Assembly (NCBI RefSeq): GCF_004770615.1
Contig: NZ_RQER01000006.1
Location: forward strand, 1 to 64,000
DNA: 64,000 bases
Source: Leptospira langatensis
GTDB taxonomy: Bacteria > Spirochaetota > Leptospiria > Leptospirales > Leptospiraceae
Direction of reading: 5' to 3'
A program made the position numbers and the translations under genes. The notes beneath the pieces were generated by a model that worked only from the letters and a program-made list of their open reading frames with translations, searched no databases and had not been told where the DNA came from. This document shows positions 8,406 to 17,434 of the stretch, piece by piece (the stretch's first letter is position 1; each line of letters opens with the position of its first letter).

Positions 8406-8785
8406 AAATTTCAGGAGGGGTCAAAAAGTCAATGGGTTTTGCACCGCATCATTCCGGGACCTTATTTTCCATCCTGAAATTAATCCTGGGCAAAAGCTAA
8501 AAAATTCGGGGCCTCCCTAAGGTCCCCACTTCGAAATCCGATATTCTAAATCGGATGGACTCCAAGCCTCCCTGGCTAGAGTGCTTCCACTGCGAATTTT
8601 CACTTTCTTACAAGGGGATGGGACGAACCGTCCTCTATTTTTTTCAAGGGGGATGCCTCCCCCTCGCTTCAGCCGCGTTCCGCGTCTTTCGCTACCCCCT
8701 CTCCGGGGAATCACTTGCTTCGAACCCCGGACCCGATCTTGATAATCGCTTGTCCTGAAGACATAATTTATCGAATATTGCTCTC
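8406..8785. other. Divergent intergenic region (380 bp) with several hairpins, no gene
   Basis: This stretch separates the minus-strand glycosyltransferase from the plus-strand MotA gene and must hold both promoters. Short frames in it have no ribosome-binding sites and look like GC-rich noise. It contains a hairpin at 8509-8528 (GGGG-CCT paired with AGG-T-CCCC) and the repeat-like block described separately. A weak promoter for motA may be TTGATA (8739-8744) with TAATTT (8764-8769), but the spacing of 19 is long. Confidence 0.45.
8648..8716. repeat. GC-rich structured block, possible dispersed intergenic repeat
   Basis: The block opens with a perfect hairpin, GGGGGATGCCTCCCCC (8648-8663, six-base stem, four-base loop). 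It continues with CGCGTTCCGCG, itself able to fold (CGCG-TTC-CGCG), and closes with CCCCCTCTCCGGGG. Its composition is unlike the neighbouring genes. Such GC-rich palindromic blocks are typical of dispersed REP-like intergenic repeats, but I see no second full copy in this window, so the repeat status is a guess. Confidence 0.3.
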
Positions 8786-9517
8786 ATGCGTTCTGCCATC
8801 ATCGGTTTACTCGCTGCATTCGCCTCCGTGCTGTTGGCGATCCTCTTGGAAGAAGCGCATTTCCTTTCCTTTCTGAAACTCTCCGCACTCATTTTGATCC
8901 TGGGTGGAACTGCGGGAGCGACCTATGCGAGCTATACGCCCGAAGAATTTGCGGGTCTCATTCTACATTTAAGAGAATCATTATTCCCTAAAAGGGAATT
9001 CTCTCTCTCCGATCTATTCTTGGACTTCGCGGAGAAGGCTCGCAAGAACGGGCTCCTATCTCTCGAAGACCAACTCACAGGAGTTCCCGATTCCTTCTTG
9101 CGAAAAGGGATCCAACTCATCGTGGATGGAACGGACCCAAGAGCGGTCGAAGAGATCCTATTCGAAGCCGCAGAAGGAATGGAAGAAAAAGAGATCCGTT
9201 CCGCAAAGATCCTGGAAACCGCAGGAGGATTTTCCCCTACTATCGGGATTATCGGAACCGTGATGGGACTCGTGAGTGTATTAGAAAATCTGAATGCGGG
9301 CACGAGAGCATTAGGAGAGGGGATCGCAACCGCATTTATCGCTACTTTCTACGGGATCGCTTTTGCAAACTTGGCCTACTTTCCCCTAGCAAATCGCCTG
9401 CGCACCTGGGCATTCGCTCGTAACAGAAGAAGGCAGGCGATCATCCGAGGGATCATCTCTCTACAAACAGGAGACAACAGAAGGATCCTTGTAGAAAGAA
9501 TGGCTCCATTTCTCTGA
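8786..9517 (+). CDS. motA: MotA/PomA-type stator channel protein
   Basis: The 243-residue protein has four hydrophobic segments in the MotA arrangement: two near the N-terminus, a cytoplasmic domain of about 90 residues, and two close to the end. The diagnostic third helix [17 protein letters not shown] and the following [21 protein letters not shown] are conserved as in flagellar MotA/PomA rather than TolQ/ExbB. Basic residues precede the cytoplasmic helix ([16 protein letters not shown]) where torque-generating charges lie in MotA. MotA works with MotB as an ion-driven stator. No MotB gene follows: the next gene is a convergent lipoprotein 10 bases away. It is therefore a lone stator subunit here. 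Confidence 0.85.
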   Translation: MRSAIIGLLAAFASVLLAILLEEAHFLSFLKLSALILILGGTAGATYASYTPEEFAGLILHLRESLFPKREFSLSDLFLDFAEKARKNGLLSLEDQLTGVPDSFLRKGIQLIVDGTDPRAVEEILFEAAEGMEEKEIRSAKILETAGGFSPTIGIIGTVMGLVSVLENLNAGTRALGEGIATAFIATFYGIAFANLAYFPLANRLRTWAFARNRRRQAIIRGIISLQTGDNRRILVERMAPFL

Positions 9518-9527
9518 TCGTTAGATC

Positions 9528-10451
9528 CTAATTCGGATTCGGAGGGAGCATTACCTTCCCGGCCAAATTCTCGATCGTAACGTAACTTCCGTCTTCCCGA
9601 ATCGCAAACGAAAAGGAATTCGCTCGAGTGCACATTGCATCAGTTGTTCCGATGTCTAAAGTAGTATTTGCCTCGTAATTTCCCGAAGCAATCACAGAAT
9701 CATCATCATTAAAGAGTTCTAATATACCAAGAGGTGACATCGGAGACGAGCTAGTTGCGGACTCCGACGAAACATCCGTATAAAGATAAACCGCTTCCGT
9801 ACTATTCAGTACTTGCTTCGCCTTGAGCTGCAACGAATTCCCACTCATGCTTGCTTCTATGCAATGCCCGTTGCAATCGCCGATCGTAGCAGGAAGGACC
9901 GCGGCCCCCGTGCAAAAATGAGATTGCGCAACTTGGATCTCTTTGGTTGAGATCCCGAACTCGTTCTTTGCGATCACCAGGATTTTCAGTTTTGTATCTA
10001 CCGGCCCAAAGACAGGCAGAGGAAAATGGTTCGGTTTTTCCAATTGCCCGGAGGTCATTGTCCAAGATTCGAGAGAATTTATAACGGTCGTATCGTCCGG
10101 GAGTAACGCCAGATTTTGCCGTCCGATAAACACGGCAATCACAGTACCGGAATGCACAGGCTGAAGAAAATGAATAGAGTTTGGAACAAAGTAAGCTTTC
10201 TTGTCAGGTCCGTCATAGACGTCCACACTAGTAATCGCAATATCATCCAACTCAGGAGCATTTGTCGGCTCTCCGGGGCCCGCAGTACCGTTCTGAGGTA
10301 AGGTCGTTGGACCCCCCGATTTTCCGGAGTTCACAGCACCCAAAACAAATGCGGACATGGCAGTTGGGTCCGTAGAACTGCCCCCGCAAGAGGAAGCCAA
10401 GCTAAAGAACACTGCAAATAGAAACAAAGGAATATATCGGGTCTTCTTCAT
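9528..10451 (-). CDS. Putative lipoprotein of unknown function (307 aa)
   Basis: The N-terminus MKKTRYIPLFLFAVFFSLASSC is a lipoprotein signal peptide with the lipobox LASSC, so Cys22 should be lipidated. After a Gly/Ser/Pro-rich linker the rest is beta-rich, with a second half containing paired cysteines (SHFCTGAAVL, IGDCNGHC, AMCTRANS) that could form disulfides in the periplasm or on the surface. I recognise no enzyme motif. It is convergent with motA, 10 bases apart, and has a 487-base gene-free region upstream. Spirochaetes carry many such lineage-specific lipoproteins. Confidence 0.75.
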   Translation of the reverse strand: MKKTRYIPLFLFAVFFSLASSCGGSSTDPTAMSAFVLGAVNSGKSGGPTTLPQNGTAGPGEPTNAPELDDIAITSVDVYDGPDKKAYFVPNSIHFLQPVHSGTVIAVFIGRQNLALLPDDTTVINSLESWTMTSGQLEKPNHFPLPVFGPVDTKLKILVIAKNEFGISTKEIQVAQSHFCTGAAVLPATIGDCNGHCIEASMSGNSLQLKAKQVLNSTEAVYLYTDVSSESATSSSPMSPLGILELFNDDDSVIASGNYEANTTLDIGTTDAMCTRANSFSFAIREDGSYVTIENLAGKVMLPPNPN

Positions 10452-10938
10452 GTATGCACCTTTTTTAAAAGATTCTCTTTCTATACGAATTCGCTTATTC
10501 GGTTTGCATACCCTCCGATTGGAGCGCGCGATTAAAAGTACAATAGGGTTTTATGACATAGAGAAGGAATGAACGACACAAATCCAGAAACCGGAAAGCG
10601 TTATTCGCTTTCCATAATTAGTCTGTTTTCCAAAACAAAGAAATCTAAAATTTTTATATCAAACTAAATTAGATATAGAGAAAGATTAATTAGAAATTTA
10701 TAAATCTATTCAAGCTCTCCGTTTTTTTACAGCGAAAGGAACTTACAAAATATTCTTATTTTTGAATATTTCAATGATCTCACAACAGTTCCCACATAGG
10801 TTGCGACGAAAAATCGATTGTCGAAAAAGATTTCTTGTGATATAGGGGATGAGCTTCTCCCACAAGCCCACCTCCTCCACCCTACTCGGGTGGGGGCCGC
10901 GACCCGAAAAATCGCAAGAGTTCCCACAGGGTACTGAA
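10452..10938. other. Gene-free region (487 bp)
   Basis: No credible gene is seen between the lipoprotein start and the end of the glycosyltransferase gene. The part up to about 10740 is AT-rich and probably holds the lipoprotein promoter. From about 10780 to 10930 it contains repeated words and nested hairpins that are annotated separately. Short frames across it lack ribosome-binding sites. Confidence 0.5.
10788..10928. repeat. Cluster of repeated words and alternative hairpins
   Basis: The word GTTCCCACA occurs at 10788-10796 and 10920-10928. The word GCGAC-GAAAAATCG occurs at 10803-10816 and, with two inserted C, at 10899-10914. Between them CTTGTG (10834-10839) pairs with CACAAG (10861-10866), enclosing a GGGGA/TCTCC inner stem. 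CCACCC (10877-10882) pairs with GGGTGG (10888-10893), and the overlapping CGGGT (10887-10891) can instead pair with ACCCG (10902-10906), so two folds are mutually exclusive. It may be a dispersed repeat, a non-coding RNA, or a 3' end structure of the flanking gene. Confidence 0.35.
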
Positions 10939-12570
10939 CTATATCTCGTTGATTCCCTGGTTCTTCTTCCTGATTTCCTCGGCCCACATTTTCTTCTCTC
11001 GATCCACATCGATCGAATACGGCCCTATATATTTCCTCTTGGAACCGAATTGGAACTCCCAGAATGCGCCCCATCTTCTCTCGTCCAACAGATCACCTCG
11101 AGTCAAAAGAATAATAGAATCATAATATTCTTTTAGCTGTGGATCGGAGATCCGATTCTCCCCGGATCCCACGCTCTCAAAATATCCCAGAGGAAGATGG
11201 CGGATCTTATGCCCTACTCTTCCCTTTCCTTTGATGCGGGCTAGAAGCGGGTCCCCGAGCGCCACTATATCGATGATGTATTCGGTCGGGAGGAAGAAGC
11301 CGATGACTCCGGTATTGTATTTGATAAATACATTTTCCTGACTCGGAGGAAAGAAAGGCTTCTTCTTTGCCAAGTTCGAAAGAATGGAATCGCTCTTCTT
11401 ATACCAGCTCAGACCGGTTGCAGGATAGTACCAGAGCTTCTCGTCTGCGATCTCTTCTCTGCCTAAGAGCCAAGGGTTCTGCTTAGCCTGCTGTCGGATC
11501 GTATGTATGGGAGTGGAAGAAAGAGCTATATTATAGATAATTAAAATAGAAGAGAGAAGGTAGATTTCCTTTTTCCCCAGACTTTCTGTTCGAACGATGG
11601 CAATCCCAAAGAGAAGGATGACATAAGTGAAGAACCTTCCCGCCATAAAATCCCCGCCGACGAAGAGTATATAGATTAAATAAGGAAGGGAAAAACCCAA
11701 TGCAGCCCAATAATATGTGACCTTCTTCTTTAAAATAGAGCGCAGAAGAAGCACAGTAGGTAAGAATAAGAAAACGATCGGGTCCCATTTGAATTCGTAG
11801 AAATAATATCTGGATCCTTGGCGCAATGTATGAAAAAGCGAATCCGCTACATTTGTCTTGGAATAATACGTATTAGGAAGCAAGGATCCGTAATAGACTG
11901 CAGAGAATAAAAACCACAAAATTGCAGGAGAAGCGGAAATCAGTAATCGAAAGAAGAAAGTGGGATTTATCCTCCTCTCTTTCCATTCTTTCACAAAGAG
12001 GAATATAAGCGGAAGAAGAAAGATGAGCAGAAAATCGATCCGAGAGACCAATCCCAAACTTGCAAGAAGCACTAAGGTTGGCAACTTGGAGGAATTCGGA
12101 TCTTCTTCTTTCTTGAAATATAGGTAAAAGAAACTCGCTTCTATCAGATAATTGAGAGAGTTCTCTAGGCCCGAATAGGAATAATCCACGAAGGACCTAG
12201 ACGAGAATAGGAATCCGATCCCGATCCAATAGGCAACCGAAGAGGCAGCCATTTTTCTTAAGAAATATAAGGTCGTTAGCCCGAAACAAAAGGAACTGAA
12301 AAAGGACCAGAATACTATATTCTGATAGGAATAATAAAAAGGAGAAAGCAGCAAGACTAAGAGAGGATTTGTGAATGCCTGCACTCTCTCCGCAATATTC
12401 CAGCGTAGTCCGAACCCGTTCACAAAATGATCCAGGACCCGAAAACTAATAAACGAATCATCGCTCAACCAAGCATTATGAAAGGATAAATAAGTAAATA
12501 TTAGAAGAACGGCAAGCGGTTCCAGAAAGGAACGTTTGATCAGGCTCTTCTTCCAATCAAAACCGGACAT
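10939..12570 (-). CDS. Polytopic GT-C-type glycosyltransferase (putative)
   Basis: The 543-residue protein has about 10-12 hydrophobic segments in its first 390 residues and a soluble C-terminal domain. The first periplasmic loop carries an acidic pair, Asp37-Asp38, in WLSDDSFISFRVLDHFVNG followed by ERVQAFTNPL. That arrangement is familiar from polyprenyl-phosphate-sugar dependent GT-C enzymes of the arabinofuranosyl/mannosyltransferase type, where the loop acid is catalytic. It would transfer a lipid-linked sugar to an acceptor on the periplasmic face. The acceptor and sugar are unknown. The gene is 18 bases downstream of the antiporter gene's... opposite end is reversed: the antiporter lies upstream on the map but is a separate minus-strand gene whose stop is 18 bases beyond this gene's start. 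Confidence 0.65.
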   Translation of the reverse strand: MSGFDWKKSLIKRSFLEPLAVLLIFTYLSFHNAWLSDDSFISFRVLDHFVNGFGLRWNIAERVQAFTNPLLVLLLSPFYYSYQNIVFWSFFSSFCFGLTTLYFLRKMAASSVAYWIGIGFLFSSRSFVDYSYSGLENSLNYLIEASFFYLYFKKEEDPNSSKLPTLVLLASLGLVSRIDFLLIFLLPLIFLFVKEWKERRINPTFFFRLLISASPAILWFLFSAVYYGSLLPNTYYSKTNVADSLFHTLRQGSRYYFYEFKWDPIVFLFLPTVLLLRSILKKKVTYYWAALGFSLPYLIYILFVGGDFMAGRFFTYVILLFGIAIVRTESLGKKEIYLLSSILIIYNIALSSTPIHTIRQQAKQNPWLLGREEIADEKLWYYPATGLSWYKKSDSILSNLAKKKPFFPPSQENVFIKYNTGVIGFFLPTEYIIDIVALGDPLLARIKGKGRVGHKIRHLPLGYFESVGSGENRISDPQLKEYYDSIILLTRGDLLDERRWGAFWEFQFGSKRKYIGPYSIDVDREKKMWAEEIRKKNQGINEI

Positions 12571-12588
12571 TCCAAATTGCAGAAGCCT

Positions 12589-14076
12589 TTAGGCTTCCTT
12601 TTTTTCCCCCATTCTGGACAGGATCTCTCGGATCTTCTTCTCCGCACCTTCGGGAGTCAGCACCAGAAGCACGTCTCCGTCCTCCATCTTGGTCTTACCG
12701 GTCGGCACCAAGTGAGAATCCCCGCGATAGATAAGTGTGATCAAAGAATTTTCCGGAAAATCCAACTCGTATACGAACTTACCCACGGATGCGGAACCGT
12801 ACGGAACAATGTATTCTAAGAGTTGCGTATCGCTCTGTTCCTTGTTCTCAAATTCGAAAGGATAAGAAGCTCTTTGTTCCAAGGCTGCTTGTAATCCTAA
12901 GAGTTGAACCGCAAACGGGATCGTGGTCCCTTGGAGTAAAAGAGAAGTGAGTACGGTAAAGAATACCAAGTGAAAGATCATTTCCGATTCTGGAAGCTGC
13001 TTTGCGAACGGAAAGGTCGCCAAGATAATCGGAGCCGCTCCTCTCAAGCCGACCCAAGAGATCAGAAGTTTTTCTCTCCAGTCCACCTTGAACCCGATCA
13101 GAGATAAAAAGACTGCGGCAGGTCTCGCAAAGACTATTAAAAAAACGGAAAATGCGATCCCGAGGATAGCGACAGAAGGCATCTTGGATGGAAATACGAG
13201 GAGTCCCAGGGTGAGGAACATCACGATCTGCATCAACCATGCAATCCCGTCCATAAACCGAACATTACTACGTTTATGAACAAAGGATCTATTTCCTATG
13301 ATGATCCCGGCGATGTATACCGCTAAGAACGGGTTTCCTCCGATCAGATCTGTGGAAGCATAGACAAATAGTACGGAAGCAGAAAGAAGTACCGGATACA
13401 ATCCTTCGTAATCGAGTTTGATCCTGTTCATTCCTCGATAGATCCAATATCCGAGAAGAAGTCCGAGTATAATCCCTAAGCTAAATTGCTGTACGATCGT
13501 CCAAGCTAACACTTCCCAAGAAGGTGCGCTTGCTCCTACGAATCCTAGAACGGATGTCGTCAACAAGACTGCGAGAGGGTCGTTACTTCCCGACTCCAAT
13601 TCTAATAAGGAAGTCAGTCCTTTTCTCATTCCGGTATTGCTTGTACGAAGTACGTTAAATACCGCCGCCGCATCCGTAGAAGATACGACTGCACCTAAGA
13701 GGAATCCGATGATCGGATCGAATCCTAGAATATAGATCGCGAATAAGGCGACGAAGAAGCAGGTGAATAATACACCCAAGGTTCCGAGAGATATCCCTTT
13801 CCAGAGTACGGGTTTTACTTTTTCCCAATCGGTTTCTAATCCGCCGGAAAATAAGATGAATGCGAGAGCGACCGAACCTACTTTCCGAGTTAGGTCTGCG
13901 TCGGTGAACCAGATCTTCAGGATCCCGTCGGAACCTGCGAGCATGCCTATAGTAAGGAAGATAAGAAGGGAAGGAATGCCGAATTTTGTGGAAACACGCA
14001 AGAGGCCTATGCTGAGGATGATCAAACTCGACAGCGCTAAGATCTGAAACTCGAAGTTAAGAGATTGCAGCTCCAC
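12589..14076 (-). CDS. K+/H+ (or Na+/H+) antiporter of the NhaP2/CvrA type
   Basis: The 495-residue protein has about 12 membrane segments of the CPA1 exchanger fold, with the conserved SSTDAAAVFNVLR and ELESGSNDPLAVLL motifs whose aspartates form the ion-binding site. After residue about 395 comes a cytoplasmic TrkA-C-like domain (FVYELDFPENSLITLIYRGD, then DGDVLLVLTPEG), as in potassium/proton antiporters of the NhaP2 group. Expected role: export of K+ or Na+ for protons, in pH and osmotic balance. It starts with GTG at 14076. The next minus-strand gene begins 18 bases after its stop, so the two might share a transcript. Confidence 0.87.
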   Translation of the reverse strand: MELQSLNFEFQILALSSLIILSIGLLRVSTKFGIPSLLIFLTIGMLAGSDGILKIWFTDADLTRKVGSVALAFILFSGGLETDWEKVKPVLWKGISLGTLGVLFTCFFVALFAIYILGFDPIIGFLLGAVVSSTDAAAVFNVLRTSNTGMRKGLTSLLELESGSNDPLAVLLTTSVLGFVGASAPSWEVLAWTIVQQFSLGIILGLLLGYWIYRGMNRIKLDYEGLYPVLLSASVLFVYASTDLIGGNPFLAVYIAGIIIGNRSFVHKRSNVRFMDGIAWLMQIVMFLTLGLLVFPSKMPSVAILGIAFSVFLIVFARPAAVFLSLIGFKVDWREKLLISWVGLRGAAPIILATFPFAKQLPESEMIFHLVFFTVLTSLLLQGTTIPFAVQLLGLQAALEQRASYPFEFENKEQSDTQLLEYIVPYGSASVGKFVYELDFPENSLITLIYRGDSHLVPTGKTKMEDGDVLLVLTPEGAEKKIREILSRMGEKKEA

Positions 14077-14166
14077 TGTAATACATTCTGACGTACCGAA
14101 AATTATGCGAATTCTTTTTTAGGATCCATTACACAATTTTGTAAAAGAGAAAATTGATCTTGGGAA

Positions 14167-14505
14167 TTAGACCACGTCCGAATTCAATTCATAGAGAAGA
14201 TCTTCTAACTCTCTAGGATCTGTGACTTCTACCAAACGATCTTCTCCGAACTCATCCGCTTCCATCTTTACCGCAAAATATCCGAAGCTCTCTTCGCCTT
14301 TTAGGAAACCCACGTCCAAATTCACGAGCTCCTTCTCATCTTCCGAAGAAGGTATGAGTAAGAAATATTGGTTCTCATCCAGCTCCACAACTTCTCCGAC
14401 AACGAAAGCATAGGGATTCCCATCCTCGTCGAGCAAATGTAAAATTTCGTCGCCAAGTTCCTCATGTTCGACCGACTCAGTCTCTTTATCGTAGGATTCT
14501 AGCAA
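14167..14505 (-). CDS. DUF1292 domain protein
   Basis: The 112-residue, strongly acidic protein matches DUF1292 (YrzB-like): it begins the core with ILHLLDEDGNPYAFVVGEVV and continues with a short beta-rich stretch that reads like the family (YFLLIPSSEDEKELVNLDVG). Function of the family is unknown. The start is a TTG at 14505-14503 with GGAGGG eight bases upstream. It stands 90 bases upstream of the antiporter gene in the same direction. Confidence 0.75.
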   Translation of the reverse strand: MLESYDKETESVEHEELGDEILHLLDEDGNPYAFVVGEVVELDENQYFLLIPSSEDEKELVNLDVGFLKGEESFGYFAVKMEADEFGEDRLVEVTDPRELEDLLYELNSDVV

Positions 14506-14675
14506 AGGATCGTCCCTCCGGAATAAAGATCGGCAGGATCTTACCCGGGGAAGTCCGTTAAAAATCTAGCAAGTTCCCGTAAAGGGTAGACAAAGAGAAA
14601 ATTTGAACTTTTATAGGAGTAACCTGCCGTATTTTCGGTTCTATACTTGCAGAAAACTCGATGATGCCATATTAG

Positions 14676-17174
14676 ATGATACTTCGTAAGCGAACTTCTA
14701 TGCATTTTAGGTGTCTCCTCCCAATCCTCCTCTGCTCCGCTGTGCTCTTTTGGAACTGCGCTCGGATCGAAACGAACCCTAACCTAGTCAGCAAAGGTGT
14801 GTTCGAAGGAAAGAATTGGGATGCGCAGAACCCTACTCGACTCTCGGGAGAATGGGAGATCTATCCGTACAAGTTGATGGACTCAGAACCGGAGACTGGC
14901 AAATCCATAGAGCCGTTATTCACCTCGATCCCGAATGTATGGAACGGGATCGAAAAAAACGGAACCCTTCTCTTTCCGGATGGCAAAGGGTTTGCTACGT
15001 ATAGACTGAATCTTTCCCTTTCTGAAAATTCTTCGGATCTAATGCTCCGTGTGCCCGACCAAGGAACCGCTTACTCGGTGTATGTGGACGGACGTTTGGT
15101 AGGATCCGTAGGAAAGGTGAGCAAAACCCCCGAAGGATCCGTTCCATTCTTGTGCACGAGCCTGATCTATATTCCCGCACAAAGCAAGAGAGTGGATATT
15201 GAGATCTCCAATTTCCAACATATCTACGGAGGACTTTGGTTCCCTCCTAAATTGGGGACTCCGGATACTATATTAAGAGAACATCATACAGAAATAGGAG
15301 TAGAGATTGCCACCGCTTCCGCAATGCTCGTACTCGCGATCTATCAGATCATGGTCTATCTGAGATCCCGTAATGAAAGAAGTTCCGTTTACTTCGCATT
15401 GTTCTCTATTACCGGCGTTCTACGCTTCTTTCTGACCGGCAATCGATTGTTCAACTCCGTTTTTCCGGACATCCCATGGGAGATCTCCTATAGATTGGAA
15501 TATCTCAGCACATATCTAATGTGCTCGGGCTTCCTTGCCTATTCCGCCACTTCCTATCCAAAGGATTTTAATAAGAGAACGGAACTATTTTCCTGGGTCA
15601 TACTTTGTATTTTTGCAGTTCCTGCATTGGCTTTTCCGGTGCATATCTATGCGAATTTGATCACTGCCTATCAGATCATTACCGCTCTAAGTGGCTCTTA
15701 TGTATTCCTGGGCTCTGCGAGAGCGGTGCTGCACAAAAGACCAGGATCCAGATTGTTTTTGCTCGGGATCGCCTGTATCTTAGTGGCCGGAGCGAACGAC
15801 ATCTTGGCTTCCAGATATATATTAAATAATCATTATATTTTAGCCCCTGCGATCCTACTCTTCGTCTTCTCACGTAACCTGGGGTTCTCTTCTTCCTTCG
15901 CTCTCGCCTTGGAAGCCTCTCAGCAAGCCCAAAAGGAGCTGCAGATCGCAAACCGAAATCTAAACGATCTAAAAGTGGAATTGGAGAAGAAGGTAGAGTC
16001 CAGGACCCAATTGCTTACCGAAGAAAAGGAAAGAGCGGAATCCGAAGCAAAATACAGATACGATTTCTTGGCTACGATGAGCCATGAGATCCGCACTCCG
16101 CTAAACGGACTTTTGGGAACTTCGAATCTTCTCTCGGAAACTCCCTTGAACCCGGAGCAGAAAGAATACGCGGATATTATCCAGACTTCGGGCGAGAACC
16201 TTCTGCATCTGGTAAATCAATTATTAGATCTTTCTAAAATAGAAAATCATCGTTTCGCTTTGGAGATCCTCCCTTTCGATCCGTTCGCTGTACTGCAAAA
16301 GGCAGCCAGGGTAGTCAAAGCAAGAGCAGAGGAAAAACGGATCTTCTTAGACATAGATTATCCGGAACATCATCCAGGGATCTTTATGGGAGACGAAAGC
16401 AGGATCCAACAAGTCCTCCTGAACCTTCTGAGTAATTCCGTAAAATTCACCGGTTCCGGAGGAAAGGTCTCTCTGGGAGTTCGTTTCTTTGGAGAAGACA
16501 ATTTCTCCCGAATCTTGGAGTTCTGGGTCGAGGACAACGGAGTAGGAATCGAAAAAGAACAGGCCTCTCTTCTTTTCGAACCGTTTATCCAAGGAGATAA
16601 TTCCGTAGCTAGAAAGTTTGGAGGAAGCGGCCTAGGGCTCACTATCTCCAAGAAACTAGTGGAGCTCATGGGAGGAAGCATCCGATTGACGAGCAGCCCC
16701 GGCAAGGGATCAAGATTCTCCTTCTTACTTCCTTTCCCGCAAGAAGAAGGCGAGAAACAAGAATTGGAAGAGGAACCGGCGCCTATCCCGAACTTCCCGA
16801 ACATTAAAGTATTGTTAGTAGAAGATCAGGAATTCTGCAGGAAGGTTGCGCAAGACACGCTTTCTAAATTAGGAATGACTGTAGAAAGTCTGAACTCAGG
16901 TAAAGACGCTTTAGACAGATTGGAAGAAACAGAATCCTTCGAGATCGTCTTTTTGGATATAGATCTTCCCGATATGAACGGAACGACGGTAGCGAAAAAG
17001 ATCAAGGAGATCCCCGGAAAGAAACCGTATTTGGTAGCTTGGACGGCTCACGCTCTCCCTGGCTCGGAAGAGTCCTTTAAATCCATCGGGTTCGATTCCT
17101 ATCTCAGGAAACCTTCCCTCTTCAAAGATTGGATCAAATTCTTCGAAACCTACCTAAAGACAAAACGCAAATAG
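14676..17174 (+). CDS. Hybrid sensor histidine kinase with 7TM-DISM input and receiver domain
   Basis: The 832-residue receptor has a signal peptide or first membrane segment (CLLPILLCSAVLFWNC), a periplasmic jelly-roll domain of the 7TMR-DISMED2 type (about residues 40-200), seven membrane helices (about 210-410), a coiled coil, a HisKA domain with phosphoacceptor His470 in ATMSHEIRTPLNG, an ATPase domain (DNGVGIEKE, GGSGLGLTISKKL), and a C-terminal receiver with Asp761 in VFLDIDLPDMNG. Extracellular carbohydrate or other small ligands are the usual guess for DISM domains. Translation could also start at the ATG at 14700. No output protein is adjacent, so phosphate must pass on to a partner elsewhere. 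Confidence 0.92.
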   Translation: MILRKRTSMHFRCLLPILLCSAVLFWNCARIETNPNLVSKGVFEGKNWDAQNPTRLSGEWEIYPYKLMDSEPETGKSIEPLFTSIPNVWNGIEKNGTLLFPDGKGFATYRLNLSLSENSSDLMLRVPDQGTAYSVYVDGRLVGSVGKVSKTPEGSVPFLCTSLIYIPAQSKRVDIEISNFQHIYGGLWFPPKLGTPDTILREHHTEIGVEIATASAMLVLAIYQIMVYLRSRNERSSVYFALFSITGVLRFFLTGNRLFNSVFPDIPWEISYRLEYLSTYLMCSGFLAYSATSYPKDFNKRTELFSWVILCIFAVPALAFPVHIYANLITAYQIITALSGSYVFLGSARAVLHKRPGSRLFLLGIACILVAGANDILASRYILNNHYILAPAILLFVFSRNLGFSSSFALALEASQQAQKELQIANRNLNDLKVELEKKVESRTQLLTEEKERAESEAKYRYDFLATMSHEIRTPLNGLLGTSNLLSETPLNPEQKEYADIIQTSGENLLHLVNQLLDLSKIENHRFALEILPFDPFAVLQKAARVVKARAEEKRIFLDIDYPEHHPGIFMGDESRIQQVLLNLLSNSVKFTGSGGKVSLGVRFFGEDNFSRILEFWVEDNGVGIEKEQASLLFEPFIQGDNSVARKFGGSGLGLTISKKLVELMGGSIRLTSSPGKGSRFSFLLPFPQEEGEKQELEEEPAPIPNFPNIKVLLVEDQEFCRKVAQDTLSKLGMTVESLNSGKDALDRLEETESFEIVFLDIDLPDMNGTTVAKKIKEIPGKKPYLVAWTAHALPGSEESFKSIGFDSYLRKPSLFKDWIKFFETYLKTKRK

Positions 17175-17188
17175 CCTCGTAAAAGAAA

Positions 17189-17413
17189 ATGAATACTTTA
17201 AAGAATTTGCATATATCTTTTATTACCATCTGTTCGATCTCGATTTGCCTGAGCCTTTCTTGCAACGAAGGCAGACCGGATTGCAGCCATGCGACTGCTA
17301 GCGATAGAAAGATCTCCGAACCCTTGGAGATGGCTTGCTTAGCGGATAAAAAGAATTCGGATTTCTGCGATCTATACGTTTTAGAGATGTTCTACCATTC
17401 TCACTGTTGGTAG
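17189..17413 (+). CDS. Small Cys-rich putative lipoprotein (74 aa)
   Basis: The 74-residue protein starts with a hydrophobic leader ending in SICLSLSC, a plausible lipobox, and the mature part has five more cysteines in 50 residues (DCSHA, ACLAD, FCDLY, SHCW among them). It lies 14 bases after the hybrid kinase gene in the same direction, so it may be translated from the same message. I recognise no family. A ribosome-binding site is weak (GTAAAAG). Confidence 0.5.
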   Translation: MNTLKNLHISFITICSISICLSLSCNEGRPDCSHATASDRKISEPLEMACLADKKNSDFCDLYVLEMFYHSHCW

Positions 17414-17434
17414 TCGTTCTCGTTGCCAGGTAAT

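Noticed and set aside
8700..8745. tRNA-like GGTTCGAA box on the minus strand (CCGGGGTTCGAAGC)
   Set aside because: The stem does not close after the loop (GCAAG instead of a CCCGG partner), and no acceptor or anticodon stem can be placed around it.
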